Shown here: positions 51,385 to 60,347 of the stretch, one piece after another
Layout: every line of letters begins with the position of its first letter
How positions within the stretch are numbered: the stretch's first letter is position 1
Assembly: GCF_010560025.1 (NCBI RefSeq)
Contig: NZ_SAIY01000010.1
Coordinates: 124,001 to 188,000 of the forward strand
Source of the DNA: Verrucosispora sioxanthis
Lineage (GTDB): Bacteria; Actinomycetota; Actinomycetes; Mycobacteriales; Micromonosporaceae
DNA length: 64,000 nucleotides
Direction: 5' to 3'
Program-made: the position numbers and the translations under genes
The notes under the pieces: generated by a model
The model's input: the letters and a program-made list of their open reading frames with translations, nothing else
Databases searched by the model: none
What the model was told of the DNA's origin: nothing

Positions 51385-54133
51385 GTTCCTCGCCGCGGGT
51401 GCTCCCGCCGCCGCCCGTACCCCGCTCACCGGCAAGGTAGAGCGGGTGTCCACCAGGGCCTGGAGCCGGCACAAGACGATCGGCGCGGCGGCGCGTGCCG
51501 CCAAACCCGGCACGGTCGTCGTGGTCTCGCCCGGTACCTACCGGGAGTGTCTGGTGCTGGAACACGAGGTGACAATCGTTGCCGAGGACGAGTCCGGCCT
51601 GGTGGAGTTGGTTGCGCCGGACGGGCCTGCGGTGCAGGTGCGTGGCGGCTCGACAACCCTGCGCGGCATCACGGTGCGCGGCGGCGGGACCGGCGATGCC
51701 GCTGTGGTGGTCTCGGCCGGCTATCTCGAACTGGAATCCAGCCGGGTGACCGCGGGGTTCGTCCACGTCGGGGGCCGTTCGGAGGCCAGGCTCACCGGCT
51801 GTACGGTCGAGGAGACCGGGACGTGTGCACTCAGCGTGGCCGATGGCGCCCGGCTGGCGGCCGACAATTTGATCATCACGAAGATTGTCGGCGTCGCGGT
51901 GGCGGCGGGCGGCTCGTCGCACCTGACGCTTTCCGGCGCGGTGCTCAACGATGTGCGGGGGGTCGGTGTCCGGGTCGGCGACACCGCCACGGCCGTGCTC
52001 AGGACCTGTGACATCGGCTCGGCCGAGGACGCGGGCGTGGAGGTGCGCGAAACCGGCACCCTGCGCCTGCTCGACAGCCACGTCCACGACATCGGCGGCG
52101 ACGGCGTACGCGTTCTCGGCAGCGCCGGCCTCGGCGCCGACTGGTGGCCCGCATTGCGCCCGGGACGGCCCGACGACCTGGTGCCGGCAGAACCGGGCGA
52201 AACCGGCGGGGTCGTGGTGCGGCGGTGCGAGATCAGCCGCACCGGAGCCGCGGGCATCGTCACCGGTGGCGAGTCGATGACGCTGCTCGACGACAGCGTC
52301 ATCGACCAGGCCGGCAGCGCGGGCATTCTGGCCGCGCACGACAGCCGGCTGGCGGTCCGCTCGACACGGGTGACCAACAGCACCCAGACCGCTGTGGCGC
52401 TGCGCGACAACACCCAGGTGCGCTGGCGTAACGGCGCACTGACCGGCTCGAAGGCCAACGGCGTCCTCGCGGTCGGCGACAGCCGGCTGCAACTGCACGA
52501 CGCGGAGGTGCGCGAGAGCGGCTTCACCGCGGTCCATCTCACCGGGACCGCAGCGGTGACACTGCACGGCGTCACCATCACCGCGACCGCCGAGTTGGGC
52601 ATTCGGGCCTCCGGCCGCTCGGTGCTGCACGCGAAGGACACCGTCGTCGAACACGCGGACCTCACGGGTGTGCAGGTCGACGACGCGGCCGACGCTGTCC
52701 TGCGCGAGGTGACCGTGACCAACTGCCGCAACGGGGTACGGGTGGACACCCCGCACCGGCCCTTGCTCGTCGACTGCACCGTGCGCGACATCGACCAGAC
52801 CGGTGTGGAGATCGCAGCCGGCTCGGCACCCACCCTGCTCAGGAGCACCGTGGCGAGTTGCGGGGCGGCGGGTGTCTTCGTGGACTCCGACGCCGATCCG
52901 GTGCTCGACGACTGCGCGATCGAGGCGGTCGGGGGCAGCGGTCTCGCGGTGTGGACGGGCGCTCGGCCGGCGCTGCGTCGCGTGAGGATCGCCAACGTCA
53001 AGAAGAACGGCCTCTACTTCGGCCCGGGGGCGCACGGCGAGGCCGAGGAGGTGACCCTCTCCCGTACCGGGTATCCGGCGCTCTACGTCGGTGCGAAGGC
53101 GGACCCCGTGCTGCGTCGCTGCGCCGTACTCGACGCCGACGAGGATGTCAGCCTGGCAGCGGACGCCGAGCCGGTCGTCGAACAGTGTCACAGCGAGCGG
53201 GTCGGTTCGGCGATGTGGCCGGCAACCGCGGCGGTGGTGCCGGCCTCGTCGCACACCACGGCGAAGAACCCCGCGACCGGCGGTGAGGCAGAGACCGAGG
53301 CACCGGAGGACCCGCTACAGCCGCTCATCGATCAGCTGAACGGGCTCATCGGCCTGGTGAGCGTCAAACGGGACGTCGGCACGATGGTCAAACTGATGCA
53401 CCTGGTGAAGCGTCGCCGGGAAGCCGGGCTGGCGCCGCCGCCCATGTCGCGCCACATGGTCTTCGCCGGCAACCCCGGCACCGGGAAGACGACCGTTGCG
53501 CGGCTCTACGGTCAACTGCTGGCGGCGCTCGGCGTGCTCGCCAGTGGGCACCTCGTCGAGGTCGACCGTGGCATGTTGGTCGGCGAGTACGTCGGTCACA
53601 CCGCCCCCAAGACGCAGGCCGCGTTCCAGCGGGCGCTCGGCGGCGTCCTGTTCATCGACGAGGCGTACGCCCTCGTACCCGAGGGGCAGGGCAGCGACTT
53701 CGGCAACGAGGCCATCTCCACGCTCGTGAAGCTGATGGAGGACCACCGCGAGGAGGTCGTGGTCATCGTGGCCGGCTACCCCGACCAGATGGGCCGCTTC
53801 ATCGGCGCCAACCCCGGCCTGTCCTCACGCTTCTCCCGGACGCTGACCTTCGCCGACTACAGCGCGACAGAACTTGTGCGGATCGTCGAGAAGCACGCCG
53901 AAGATCATGACTACCGGCTGTCCGAAAAGGCCAGTGCGCGACTGGCCGAATACTTCGCCACGGTCGATCGCGGCGAGGGCTTCGGCAACGGCCGCTTCGC
54001 CCGCAAGGTGTTCCAGGAGATGACCGAGAACCACGCCGGCCGCATCGCGGAGCTCGACGACCCGAGCGACGAGCAGCTGAGCACCCTGGAAGCCGTCGAC
54101 CTGACCGACATCGCGTTCGACCTTCGAGGCTGA
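51374..54133 (+). CDS. EccA-type AAA ATPase fused to an N-terminal beta-helix
   Basis: A 919-residue protein from GTG 51374. Residues about 20-600 are a right-handed parallel beta-helix with many short repeats of the pectate-lyase/PbH1 kind (VRGGSTTLRGITVRGGG, GAVLNDVRGVGVRVGDTATAVLRTCDIGS, DDAADAVLREVTVTNCRNGVRV). About 650-919 are a CbxX/CfqX-type AAA ATPase like EccA. That part shows Walker A GNPGTGKTT, LVGEYVGHT pore-like loop, Walker B GVLFIDEAYALVPEGQG and the arginine finger region SRFSRTLTF. EccA normally has TPR repeats at the N-terminus instead. It sits between the membrane protein and eccC and would dissociate or prepare substrates for secretion. Confidence 0.85.
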   Translation: MSPEFLAAGAPAAARTPLTGKVERVSTRAWSRHKTIGAAARAAKPGTVVVVSPGTYRECLVLEHEVTIVAEDESGLVELVAPDGPAVQVRGGSTTLRGITVRGGGTGDAAVVVSAGYLELESSRVTAGFVHVGGRSEARLTGCTVEETGTCALSVADGARLAADNLIITKIVGVAVAAGGSSHLTLSGAVLNDVRGVGVRVGDTATAVLRTCDIGSAEDAGVEVRETGTLRLLDSHVHDIGGDGVRVLGSAGLGADWWPALRPGRPDDLVPAEPGETGGVVVRRCEISRTGAAGIVTGGESMTLLDDSVIDQAGSAGILAAHDSRLAVRSTRVTNSTQTAVALRDNTQVRWRNGALTGSKANGVLAVGDSRLQLHDAEVRESGFTAVHLTGTAAVTLHGVTITATAELGIRASGRSVLHAKDTVVEHADLTGVQVDDAADAVLREVTVTNCRNGVRVDTPHRPLLVDCTVRDIDQTGVEIAAGSAPTLLRSTVASCGAAGVFVDSDADPVLDDCAIEAVGGSGLAVWTGARPALRRVRIANVKKNGLYFGPGAHGEAEEVTLSRTGYPALYVGAKADPVLRRCAVLDADEDVSLAADAEPVVEQCHSERVGSAMWPATAAVVPASSHTTAKNPATGGEAETEAPEDPLQPLIDQLNGLIGLVSVKRDVGTMVKLMHLVKRRREAGLAPPPMSRHMVFAGNPGTGKTTVARLYGQLLAALGVLASGHLVEVDRGMLVGEYVGHTAPKTQAAFQRALGGVLFIDEAYALVPEGQGSDFGNEAISTLVKLMEDHREEVVVIVAGYPDQMGRFIGANPGLSSRFSRTLTFADYSATELVRIVEKHAEDHDYRLSEKASARLAEYFATVDRGEGFGNGRFARKVFQEMTENHAGRIAELDDPSDEQLSTLEAVDLTDIAFDLRG

Positions 54134-54141
54134 GGAGCCCG

Positions 54142-57100
54142 ATGAGCCGTCTGGCGTTCCACCGGCCCGCGCGTCTACTGCTGCCGGAGCTTCCCTCGCA
54201 GGCGGTCACCCTCCCGAACCCGCCGGAGCCGCCCAAGGAGAACCCGTCGAACAACGCGTGGAGTGTCCTGCTTCCGTTGCTGTCCAGTGTGGGCATGGCC
54301 GCCTACATGGTGACCTTCGGTCGGCCCGCGTTGATCATCATCGGTGTGCTGTTCTTTCTGACCTCGACCGGCGCGGTCGTCGGCATGCGGATGGCGCAGC
54401 GCAGCACGAACAGCAAGCAGGCCCGCAGGGCCCGTGCCCGGTACCGCCGCCACCTCGCGCTCGCCCGCGACGAGGCGCGCGAGGTCGCGACCGCGCAGCG
54501 TACGGTCGCTGTCCTGGCGCACCCCGACCCGCACCGGCTCTGGTCGATCAGCGCCAACCGGCACCGGGTGTGGGAGCGGCGGCAGAGCGACAAGGACTTC
54601 CTCCGGGTACGGCTCGGCCACGGCGCGGTCCGGCTGGCCACCCCGCTTGGCATGGACCCCAACATGGACCCGCTCGGCGACTTCGACTGGGACTCGTTTC
54701 AGGCCGCGCACCGGCTCATCGACCGGATGGGCCACGTCGAGAAGCAGCCGATGGTCGTCGACGTGGGCCGGGCCGGCGTCATCAGCATCGTGGGCGACCC
54801 GCCGCGGACCGAAGTGCTCGCCCGTGCCCTGCTGATCCAGATCGGCGTGCTCCACGCGCCCGACGACGTCACCATCGCCGTCGAAACCTCCGGCACCGAG
54901 CAGTGGGAGTGGACCAAGTGGCTGCCGCACACCTTCGAGCCCGACGCCAAAGGTGACAGCGGCACCGTGTCGCTGGTCGCCGAGGACCCCGAGGTGCTCG
55001 GCGCGTTCCTCGCCGGTGAGTTGGCCAGACGCAACGAGCAGGTGATGAGCCGGCGCAACATGCTCAGTAGCGAGCGCCTCGCCGAGGGCAGGCAGCGCCG
55101 CCTCGTCGTCCTCTTCACCGGGTTTGCGCCGTTCTCCGACTGGGGTCGCTCCGATCTCATGAACGCGCTGCTGCAGGCCGCAGGTCACCAGCTCGGCATC
55201 ACGCTGATCTTTCTCAGCGAGCAGGACCGCGACGAGCCGGGCCGCGTCGACCTGCGTATCCGTTTCGACGGCGAGGGCAACATCGTCACCGAGGGGGACC
55301 TCGATGCGATCGTCACGCCCGCGTACCGGTGCCAGCCCGACGAGATCAGCCAGCAACTCGCCGAGATCATCGCCCGCAACCTCGCCCCGCTGCGGCTCAG
55401 CGACGAGCGGGAGCAGGTGCTGACCCGCACTCGATCGCTCAGCGAGATGGTGCTGGGCAGCGATCCCGGCCGCGCCGATGTGACCAGCCGCTGGATCAGG
55501 GCGGGCGACCCGCGCCTGCTGCGCGTACCGATCGGCACCGACGGCGACGGCCAGACGGTGATCTTGGATATCAAGGAATCCGGTCAGGGCGGCTTCGGTC
55601 CCCACGGGCTCATCGTGGGCGCGACCGGCTCCGGCAAGTCGGAACTCCTGCGGACACTGGTCACCGGCCTGGCACTGACGCACTCGCCGGAACTGCTCTC
55701 CTTCGTCCTGATCGACTTCAAAGGCGGTGCGGCGTTCGCGCCGCTCAAGGACCTCCCGCACGTCGCGGGCTTGATCACCAACCTGGCCGACGACGCGGCG
55801 ATGATCGACCGCGTCCTCGCCGCGCTCATGGGCGAGCAGCAGCGGCGTCAGCGCATCCTGCGCGACGCCGGAAACGTCGACACCGTACGCGAATACCAGA
55901 ATCGGCACGCCGCAGGCGCCACCGGCCCCGACGGCGAACGCCTCGAACCCCTGCCCACGCTGCTCATCATCGTCGACGAGTTCGGCGAACTGCTCTCCGG
56001 ACGCCCCGAGTTCGCCGAACTGTTCGTCCAGATCGGCCGGGTTGGTCGGTCACTGGGCATGCACCTGCTCATGGCGACCCAGCGGCTGGAGGAAGGCAAG
56101 CTGCGCGGCCTCGACTCGCACCTGTCGTACCGGATCTGCCTGCGTACGTTCTCGGCCGCCGAAAGCCGGACGGTGATCGGCACGACGGACGCGTACAAAC
56201 TGCCCTCGATTCCCGGGTCCGCCTACTTGAAGGTGGACGAGTCGATCTACCAGAGGTTCCGTGTCGCCCATGTCTCCGCTCCGTACATCAGCCCGGCCGA
56301 ACGCCTGGCCGGCGCGGGTGCGGGCGGGGGCGACATCACCATCGTGCCATTCGACCTGCGCACCGACGCCGTCGTCGTCGAACGCGACAGCGACGAACTC
56401 GCGGCACTGGCCGCCCGACCCGGTCCCACCGAGCTGCAGGTCCTCGCCGAACGACTGCAGTCCATCGCCAGCCCCGCACACCAGGTGTGGCTGCCACCGC
56501 TGCCCGCCGCACTGGCCCTCGACCACCTCATCGGCCGGCCGGCGCCCAAGGCCGGCCGCGGCTACGCCGCCCGCGTGTGGCCGCTCTCCGGCCGCCTTGC
56601 CGTCCCGATCGGCCTCATCGACCTGCCGCTCAAACAGGACCAGGAAACCCTGGTCATGGACTTCGGCGGCGTGCACGGGCACCTCGCTGCCGTCGGCGCC
56701 CCGCGCACCGGCCGCAGCACGTTCCTGCGTACCGTCATGATGTCCGGGATGCTCACCCACACCCCCGAGGAGCTGCAGTTCTACTGCATCGACTTCGGCG
56801 GCGGCACACTGCACCCGTACGCCGGAACGCCGCATGTCGGCAACGTCGCCGGGCGCAACGAGCCCGAGCTCGTCAACCGCATGTTCGCCGAGATCCGTAC
56901 GCTGATCGTACGACGCGAGCGGGAAATGCGTGAGCTGGGCATCGAGTCCATCACCGAACTGCGCGAGCGCCGCCAGGCAGGGCTGTTACCGGACGGGCTA
57001 CGGACAGCCGATGTCTTCCTGCTGATCGACAACTGGGGGGCGCTGCGGGCCGAGTTCGAGAGCGCGGAGGCGTACGTCACCGAGATCGCCGCCCGCGGTC

Positions 57101-58164
57101 TCGGCGTCGGTGTGCATCTCGTCCTGACCTCCGGACGCTGGAACGACATCCGCCCCGCCCTGCGCGACAGCATCGGCACCCGCATCGAGTTGCGGCTCAA
57201 CGACAGCACCGAATCCGACGTCAACCGCCGGCTCGCCGCGCGAATCCCGTCCAACATGGCTGGCCGAGGCATCAGCGCACCCGGTGTCTTCTTCCATCTC
57301 GTGCTGCCCCGCCTCGACGGTGTCGACTCCGGCGACGGGCTGCGCGAGGCCCAGCAGGAAGCCCTCGCCAAGATTACCGAGCACTGGGCCGGCCCGGTCG
57401 CGTCACCAGTCCGGCTGCTACCGCAGCGTGTGCTGGTCGACGACCTGTCGCCGCTGCCCGGTGCGGCGGTACCGGTCGGCCTCGCCGAGCACGACCTCTC
57501 AACGGTCGGGCTCGACCTCATGGACGGCGACCCGCACTTCCTCGTCTACGGCGACGCCGGGGCGGGCAAGAGTTCGCTGCTGCGGACCTGGCTTGCCGGG
57601 CTCACCGCGCGCACCTCACCATACGACATGCGCGTCGTCCTCTTCGACTACCGGCACTCCCTCCTGGACGCCGTGCCGGAAGAGCACCTCGGCGCGTACG
57701 CCGGGGACGCGGGGACGGCCCAGGTGTACGTGCAGCAGGTGGTGGAGAAGCTCAAGGAACGCGTGCCACCGCCAGACATCACCCCCGCACAGCTCAAGGC
57801 GCGCGACTGGTGGGAGGGCACCGAGATCTACGTCGTTGTGGACGACTACGACCTGATTGTCGGCCCGCAGAGTGTCCTCGCACCCTTCCTGCCGTTCATC
57901 CCGCAGGCCCGCGAGGTCGGCCTGCACATGGTCCTCGCCCGCCGCGTCTCCGGGATGATCCGCACCGGGATGTCCGATGTGCTCACCACCCGCATCCGCG
58001 ACATGGGCTGCGGTGGCCTGATTCTCTCCGGTGATCCTCGGGAGGGCGTCGTCCTCGGCGATGAACGGGCGGCACAACGGCCACCGGGCCGAGGTGTGCT
58101 TGTCCGCCGCGGCCAGCCCAACCGTCTCATTCAGACCGCTTTCATCGAAACCACCCAGGGGTGA
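54142..58164 (+). CDS. eccC: Type VII secretion ATPase EccC
   Basis: A 1340-residue FtsK/SpoIIIE ATPase, the motor of ESX secretion. Two membrane segments (VLLPLLSSVGMAAYMVTFG and PALIIIGVLFFLTSTGAVVG, residues about 35-80) are followed by three ATPase domains. D1 Walker A is GATGSGKSELLR (about 493) with Walker B LLIIVDEFGELL. D2 has GAPRTGRSTFLR (about 852), where the Walker lysine is Arg, and LLIDNWG in place of the DE pair. D3 has GDAGAGKSSLLR (about 1137) with VVVDDYDLI. So D2 looks degenerate. It follows the EccA-type gene by 8 nt and precedes eccD. Codon 949 is a TTA (56986-56988). Confidence 0.95.
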   Translation: MSRLAFHRPARLLLPELPSQAVTLPNPPEPPKENPSNNAWSVLLPLLSSVGMAAYMVTFGRPALIIIGVLFFLTSTGAVVGMRMAQRSTNSKQARRARARYRRHLALARDEAREVATAQRTVAVLAHPDPHRLWSISANRHRVWERRQSDKDFLRVRLGHGAVRLATPLGMDPNMDPLGDFDWDSFQAAHRLIDRMGHVEKQPMVVDVGRAGVISIVGDPPRTEVLARALLIQIGVLHAPDDVTIAVETSGTEQWEWTKWLPHTFEPDAKGDSGTVSLVAEDPEVLGAFLAGELARRNEQVMSRRNMLSSERLAEGRQRRLVVLFTGFAPFSDWGRSDLMNALLQAAGHQLGITLIFLSEQDRDEPGRVDLRIRFDGEGNIVTEGDLDAIVTPAYRCQPDEISQQLAEIIARNLAPLRLSDEREQVLTRTRSLSEMVLGSDPGRADVTSRWIRAGDPRLLRVPIGTDGDGQTVILDIKESGQGGFGPHGLIVGATGSGKSELLRTLVTGLALTHSPELLSFVLIDFKGGAAFAPLKDLPHVAGLITNLADDAAMIDRVLAALMGEQQRRQRILRDAGNVDTVREYQNRHAAGATGPDGERLEPLPTLLIIVDEFGELLSGRPEFAELFVQIGRVGRSLGMHLLMATQRLEEGKLRGLDSHLSYRICLRTFSAAESRTVIGTTDAYKLPSIPGSAYLKVDESIYQRFRVAHVSAPYISPAERLAGAGAGGGDITIVPFDLRTDAVVVERDSDELAALAARPGPTELQVLAERLQSIASPAHQVWLPPLPAALALDHLIGRPAPKAGRGYAARVWPLSGRLAVPIGLIDLPLKQDQETLVMDFGGVHGHLAAVGAPRTGRSTFLRTVMMSGMLTHTPEELQFYCIDFGGGTLHPYAGTPHVGNVAGRNEPELVNRMFAEIRTLIVRREREMRELGIESITELRERRQAGLLPDGLRTADVFLLIDNWGALRAEFESAEAYVTEIAARGLGVGVHLVLTSGRWNDIRPALRDSIGTRIELRLNDSTESDVNRRLAARIPSNMAGRGISAPGVFFHLVLPRLDGVDSGDGLREAQQEALAKITEHWAGPVASPVRLLPQRVLVDDLSPLPGAAVPVGLAEHDLSTVGLDLMDGDPHFLVYGDAGAGKSSLLRTWLAGLTARTSPYDMRVVLFDYRHSLLDAVPEEHLGAYAGDAGTAQVYVQQVVEKLKERVPPPDITPAQLKARDWWEGTEIYVVVDDYDLIVGPQSVLAPFLPFIPQAREVGLHMVLARRVSGMIRTGMSDVLTTRIRDMGCGGLILSGDPREGVVLGDERAAQRPPGRGVLVRRGQPNRLIQTAFIETTQG

Positions 58165-58171
58165 CCCCGTC

Positions 58172-59530
58172 ATGGCCAACGAACAGACCCGTGTCACTGT
58201 GGTGGGTACCTACCGCAGCGCCGACATCGTCCTCCCGTCGCTGAGCCCCCTCGGCGAGTTCACCTGGCGGCTCGCCGAGGTGTGCGGCCAGGACAGCAAC
58301 GACCAGCTCCCACCGGTATGGACGCTGTCCCGCCCGGATACCGGGCCGCTCGCTCTCGACACCAGCCTGCTGCAAGCCGGCGTTGTCGACGGCGAGGTGC
58401 TCTACCTCTACGACTTGGCCGGCAGCCCGGTGGCGGCGCCCATCGTCAAGGACATCGACGAGATCGTCGCCGAGGAGACCGAGGAGCTGCGGCTGCGCTC
58501 GGCACACCCCGGCCCCGTCGTCACCGGCGTCGGCCTGCTGTTCCTGCTGGCCGCAGCGCTGCTCGTCGGGCTACGACACAACGCCGACACCGGAGCGGCG
58601 ATCGGGCTCACCGTCGGCGGCCTCGTACTGCTGGGAGTGGCATGGGGCATACGTCAGAAGGAGTCGGCCACCCCGCCGGTCCTCATTCAGCTCATGGCAC
58701 TGACGGCTGTCCCTGCCCTGGGCACTGGGGGCGCACTCGTCGCCGAAGGGCTCGCCTTCTCCGGCTGGGCCGGTGCCGCCATCGGCGCCAACACCGCGAT
58801 GCTCATGGCCATTGCGATGCTCGGGGACATCCTGCTCGTCGCGATCGAACTCTCGCTCGTCGCCGGCGGCGGCCTGGTCGCGCTGACCGCCAGCCTCGGT
58901 GCCGACCCCGTCGAATCCAGCGCGGTCGTCGCCGCCGTGGCGATCGGCATGCTGGCGATCTCACGTCGGCTCGCCGCCACCGTCACCGCCTGGGGCCAGA
59001 AACTGCCGCGCGGACGGCAATCTTTCGCCGAGGCCACCACCGGGCTCGTCCACAGCTCCGCCCGAACCACCGCAGTGGTCATGGGCGGGCCGACCGCCGC
59101 GCTCTGCGTCACCCTTCCGTTGCTGGCGCTCTCCGAACGGGCCCTCGCGGTGATCCTCTCGGGTGTATGTTGTCTGGCTCTGTTCGCCCGCATCCGGGGT
59201 GCGGCCTTCACCGCCGAATTGTGGATGCTCGGCGTCGCCACCGCCGCCGGACTGTTCGGTTTGCTGGCCACAGCCGTCACGGCGATGGGTGGTGCCGGCG
59301 CGTCGTCGCTGCTCGTAGGCACGGGGCTCGCCATCGTGCTGTTCGGCGTCGGCATGAGCGTGCTCATTCCGCCACGCAAGAAGCACACCGGCTCCGGACC
59401 GAAGCCACCGATCCGCCGCAGCCGCGCCGAATTCGTGGGTGCCGGGGCTGCCATGGCGATCGCGCCGCTGACGATCGGTGTCTTCGGTGCCTTCGGGCAC
59501 CTGACAATGGTGGGCCGGACGCTGTTCTGA
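58172..59530 (+). CDS. eccD: Type VII secretion integral membrane protein EccD
   Basis: A 452-residue core component. The first 85 residues are a ubiquitin-like YukD domain (RVTVVGTYRSADIVLPSLSPLGEFTWRL ... GVVDGEVLYLYDL). From about residue 115 there are about eleven membrane segments (VVTGVGLLFLLAAALLVGL, IGLTVGGLVLLGVAW, AVILSGVCCLALFAR, LLVGTGLAIVLFGVGMSVLIP). This order and size are those of EccD. ATG 58172 is chosen because the ubiquitin domain begins at once; it follows the EccC stop by 7 nt. No EccB, EccE or mycosin gene is visible in the window. Confidence 0.93.
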   Translation: MANEQTRVTVVGTYRSADIVLPSLSPLGEFTWRLAEVCGQDSNDQLPPVWTLSRPDTGPLALDTSLLQAGVVDGEVLYLYDLAGSPVAAPIVKDIDEIVAEETEELRLRSAHPGPVVTGVGLLFLLAAALLVGLRHNADTGAAIGLTVGGLVLLGVAWGIRQKESATPPVLIQLMALTAVPALGTGGALVAEGLAFSGWAGAAIGANTAMLMAIAMLGDILLVAIELSLVAGGGLVALTASLGADPVESSAVVAAVAIGMLAISRRLAATVTAWGQKLPRGRQSFAEATTGLVHSSARTTAVVMGGPTAALCVTLPLLALSERALAVILSGVCCLALFARIRGAAFTAELWMLGVATAAGLFGLLATAVTAMGGAGASSLLVGTGLAIVLFGVGMSVLIPPRKKHTGSGPKPPIRRSRAEFVGAGAAMAIAPLTIGVFGAFGHLTMVGRTLF

Positions 59531-59548
59531 GGCGATGCTGGTCCCGGC

Positions 59549-60166
59549 TCAGCCTTCGACGGGCAGAAGGTGGCCCAGTTCGATGGCGCGACGGGTCAGC
59601 TCCGCCTTGTTGCCGGCGTTCAGCTTCGCGCGGATCCGCTTCGCGTACGTGTTTACCGTCGCCTGCGACAACCCCATCCGGGTCGCGATCTGCGAATGCG
59701 TGTACCCCGAGGCGATCCACCGCAGCGTCTCCACTTCGCGCGGAGCCAGCGCCCCCGGCTCCTCCGCAGGACCTCGCGAAAGCTCCTCCGGCAGCCGGTC
59801 CGCCAGGCGCCGGCACAGGTAGAAACCACCTTGGGCGGTCACCCGCATCGCTTCACGCACGGCATCCTGCTCCGCCTGCCGGCTCAAACAGCCGCGCACA
59901 CCCGCGAGGATCGACTCCATCAGGCCGGTACGTCCCGGCCAGTCGGCGCTGACCAGCACCGGGCCGTGCGTAATCGTCCGCCTGATCAGGTCACTCACCG
60001 TCAGCTCCGGCCGGGCCACATCCAGCACGACCAGGTCGAAGCGGCCGGTCAGCTCACCGACGTCGCTCACCGCCGACGCCACCCGCAGATTCGGATCGTC
60101 CCCGGCCAGTTTCTCCAGACCGGCCCGCCAGGTCGGCTGCTCCGCCACCACCGCGACCGTGTACAC
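59549..60166 (-). CDS. LuxR-type response regulator
   Basis: A 205-residue regulator from GTG 60166, which follows GGAGG by 5 nt. Residues about 1-115 form a receiver-like fold (VYTVAVVAEQPTWRAGLEKLAGDD, FDLVVLDVARPEL with one Asp at the phosphorylation position). The first acidic pocket is weak (AEQ instead of DD), so phosphorylation is uncertain. Residues about 138-200 are the helix-turn-helix: LAPREVETLRWIASGYTHSQIATRMGLSQATVNTYAKRIRAKL. It converges on eccD with an 18-nt gap and diverges from the repeat-protein gene, which it may control (inference). Confidence 0.88.
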   Translation of the reverse strand: MYTVAVVAEQPTWRAGLEKLAGDDPNLRVASAVSDVGELTGRFDLVVLDVARPELTVSDLIRRTITHGPVLVSADWPGRTGLMESILAGVRGCLSRQAEQDAVREAMRVTAQGGFYLCRRLADRLPEELSRGPAEEPGALAPREVETLRWIASGYTHSQIATRMGLSQATVNTYAKRIRAKLNAGNKAELTRRAIELGHLLPVEG

Positions 60167-60347
60167 AGGCTCCTCCAGACGGCTCCCACGCCGCAAGGGG
60201 AACCCATCTGAGACGTACGCGAGACCCCTTCGGTTCGACGGCGCCGCCAGGAAATCTCGGACGTCCCCGAACGGATGTCTTGTCTCCTTCTCGGGTCCCG
60301 CCCATACGCTCTGGTCGCTATCCCACGATCGAACGCAGGAGCGTGCC

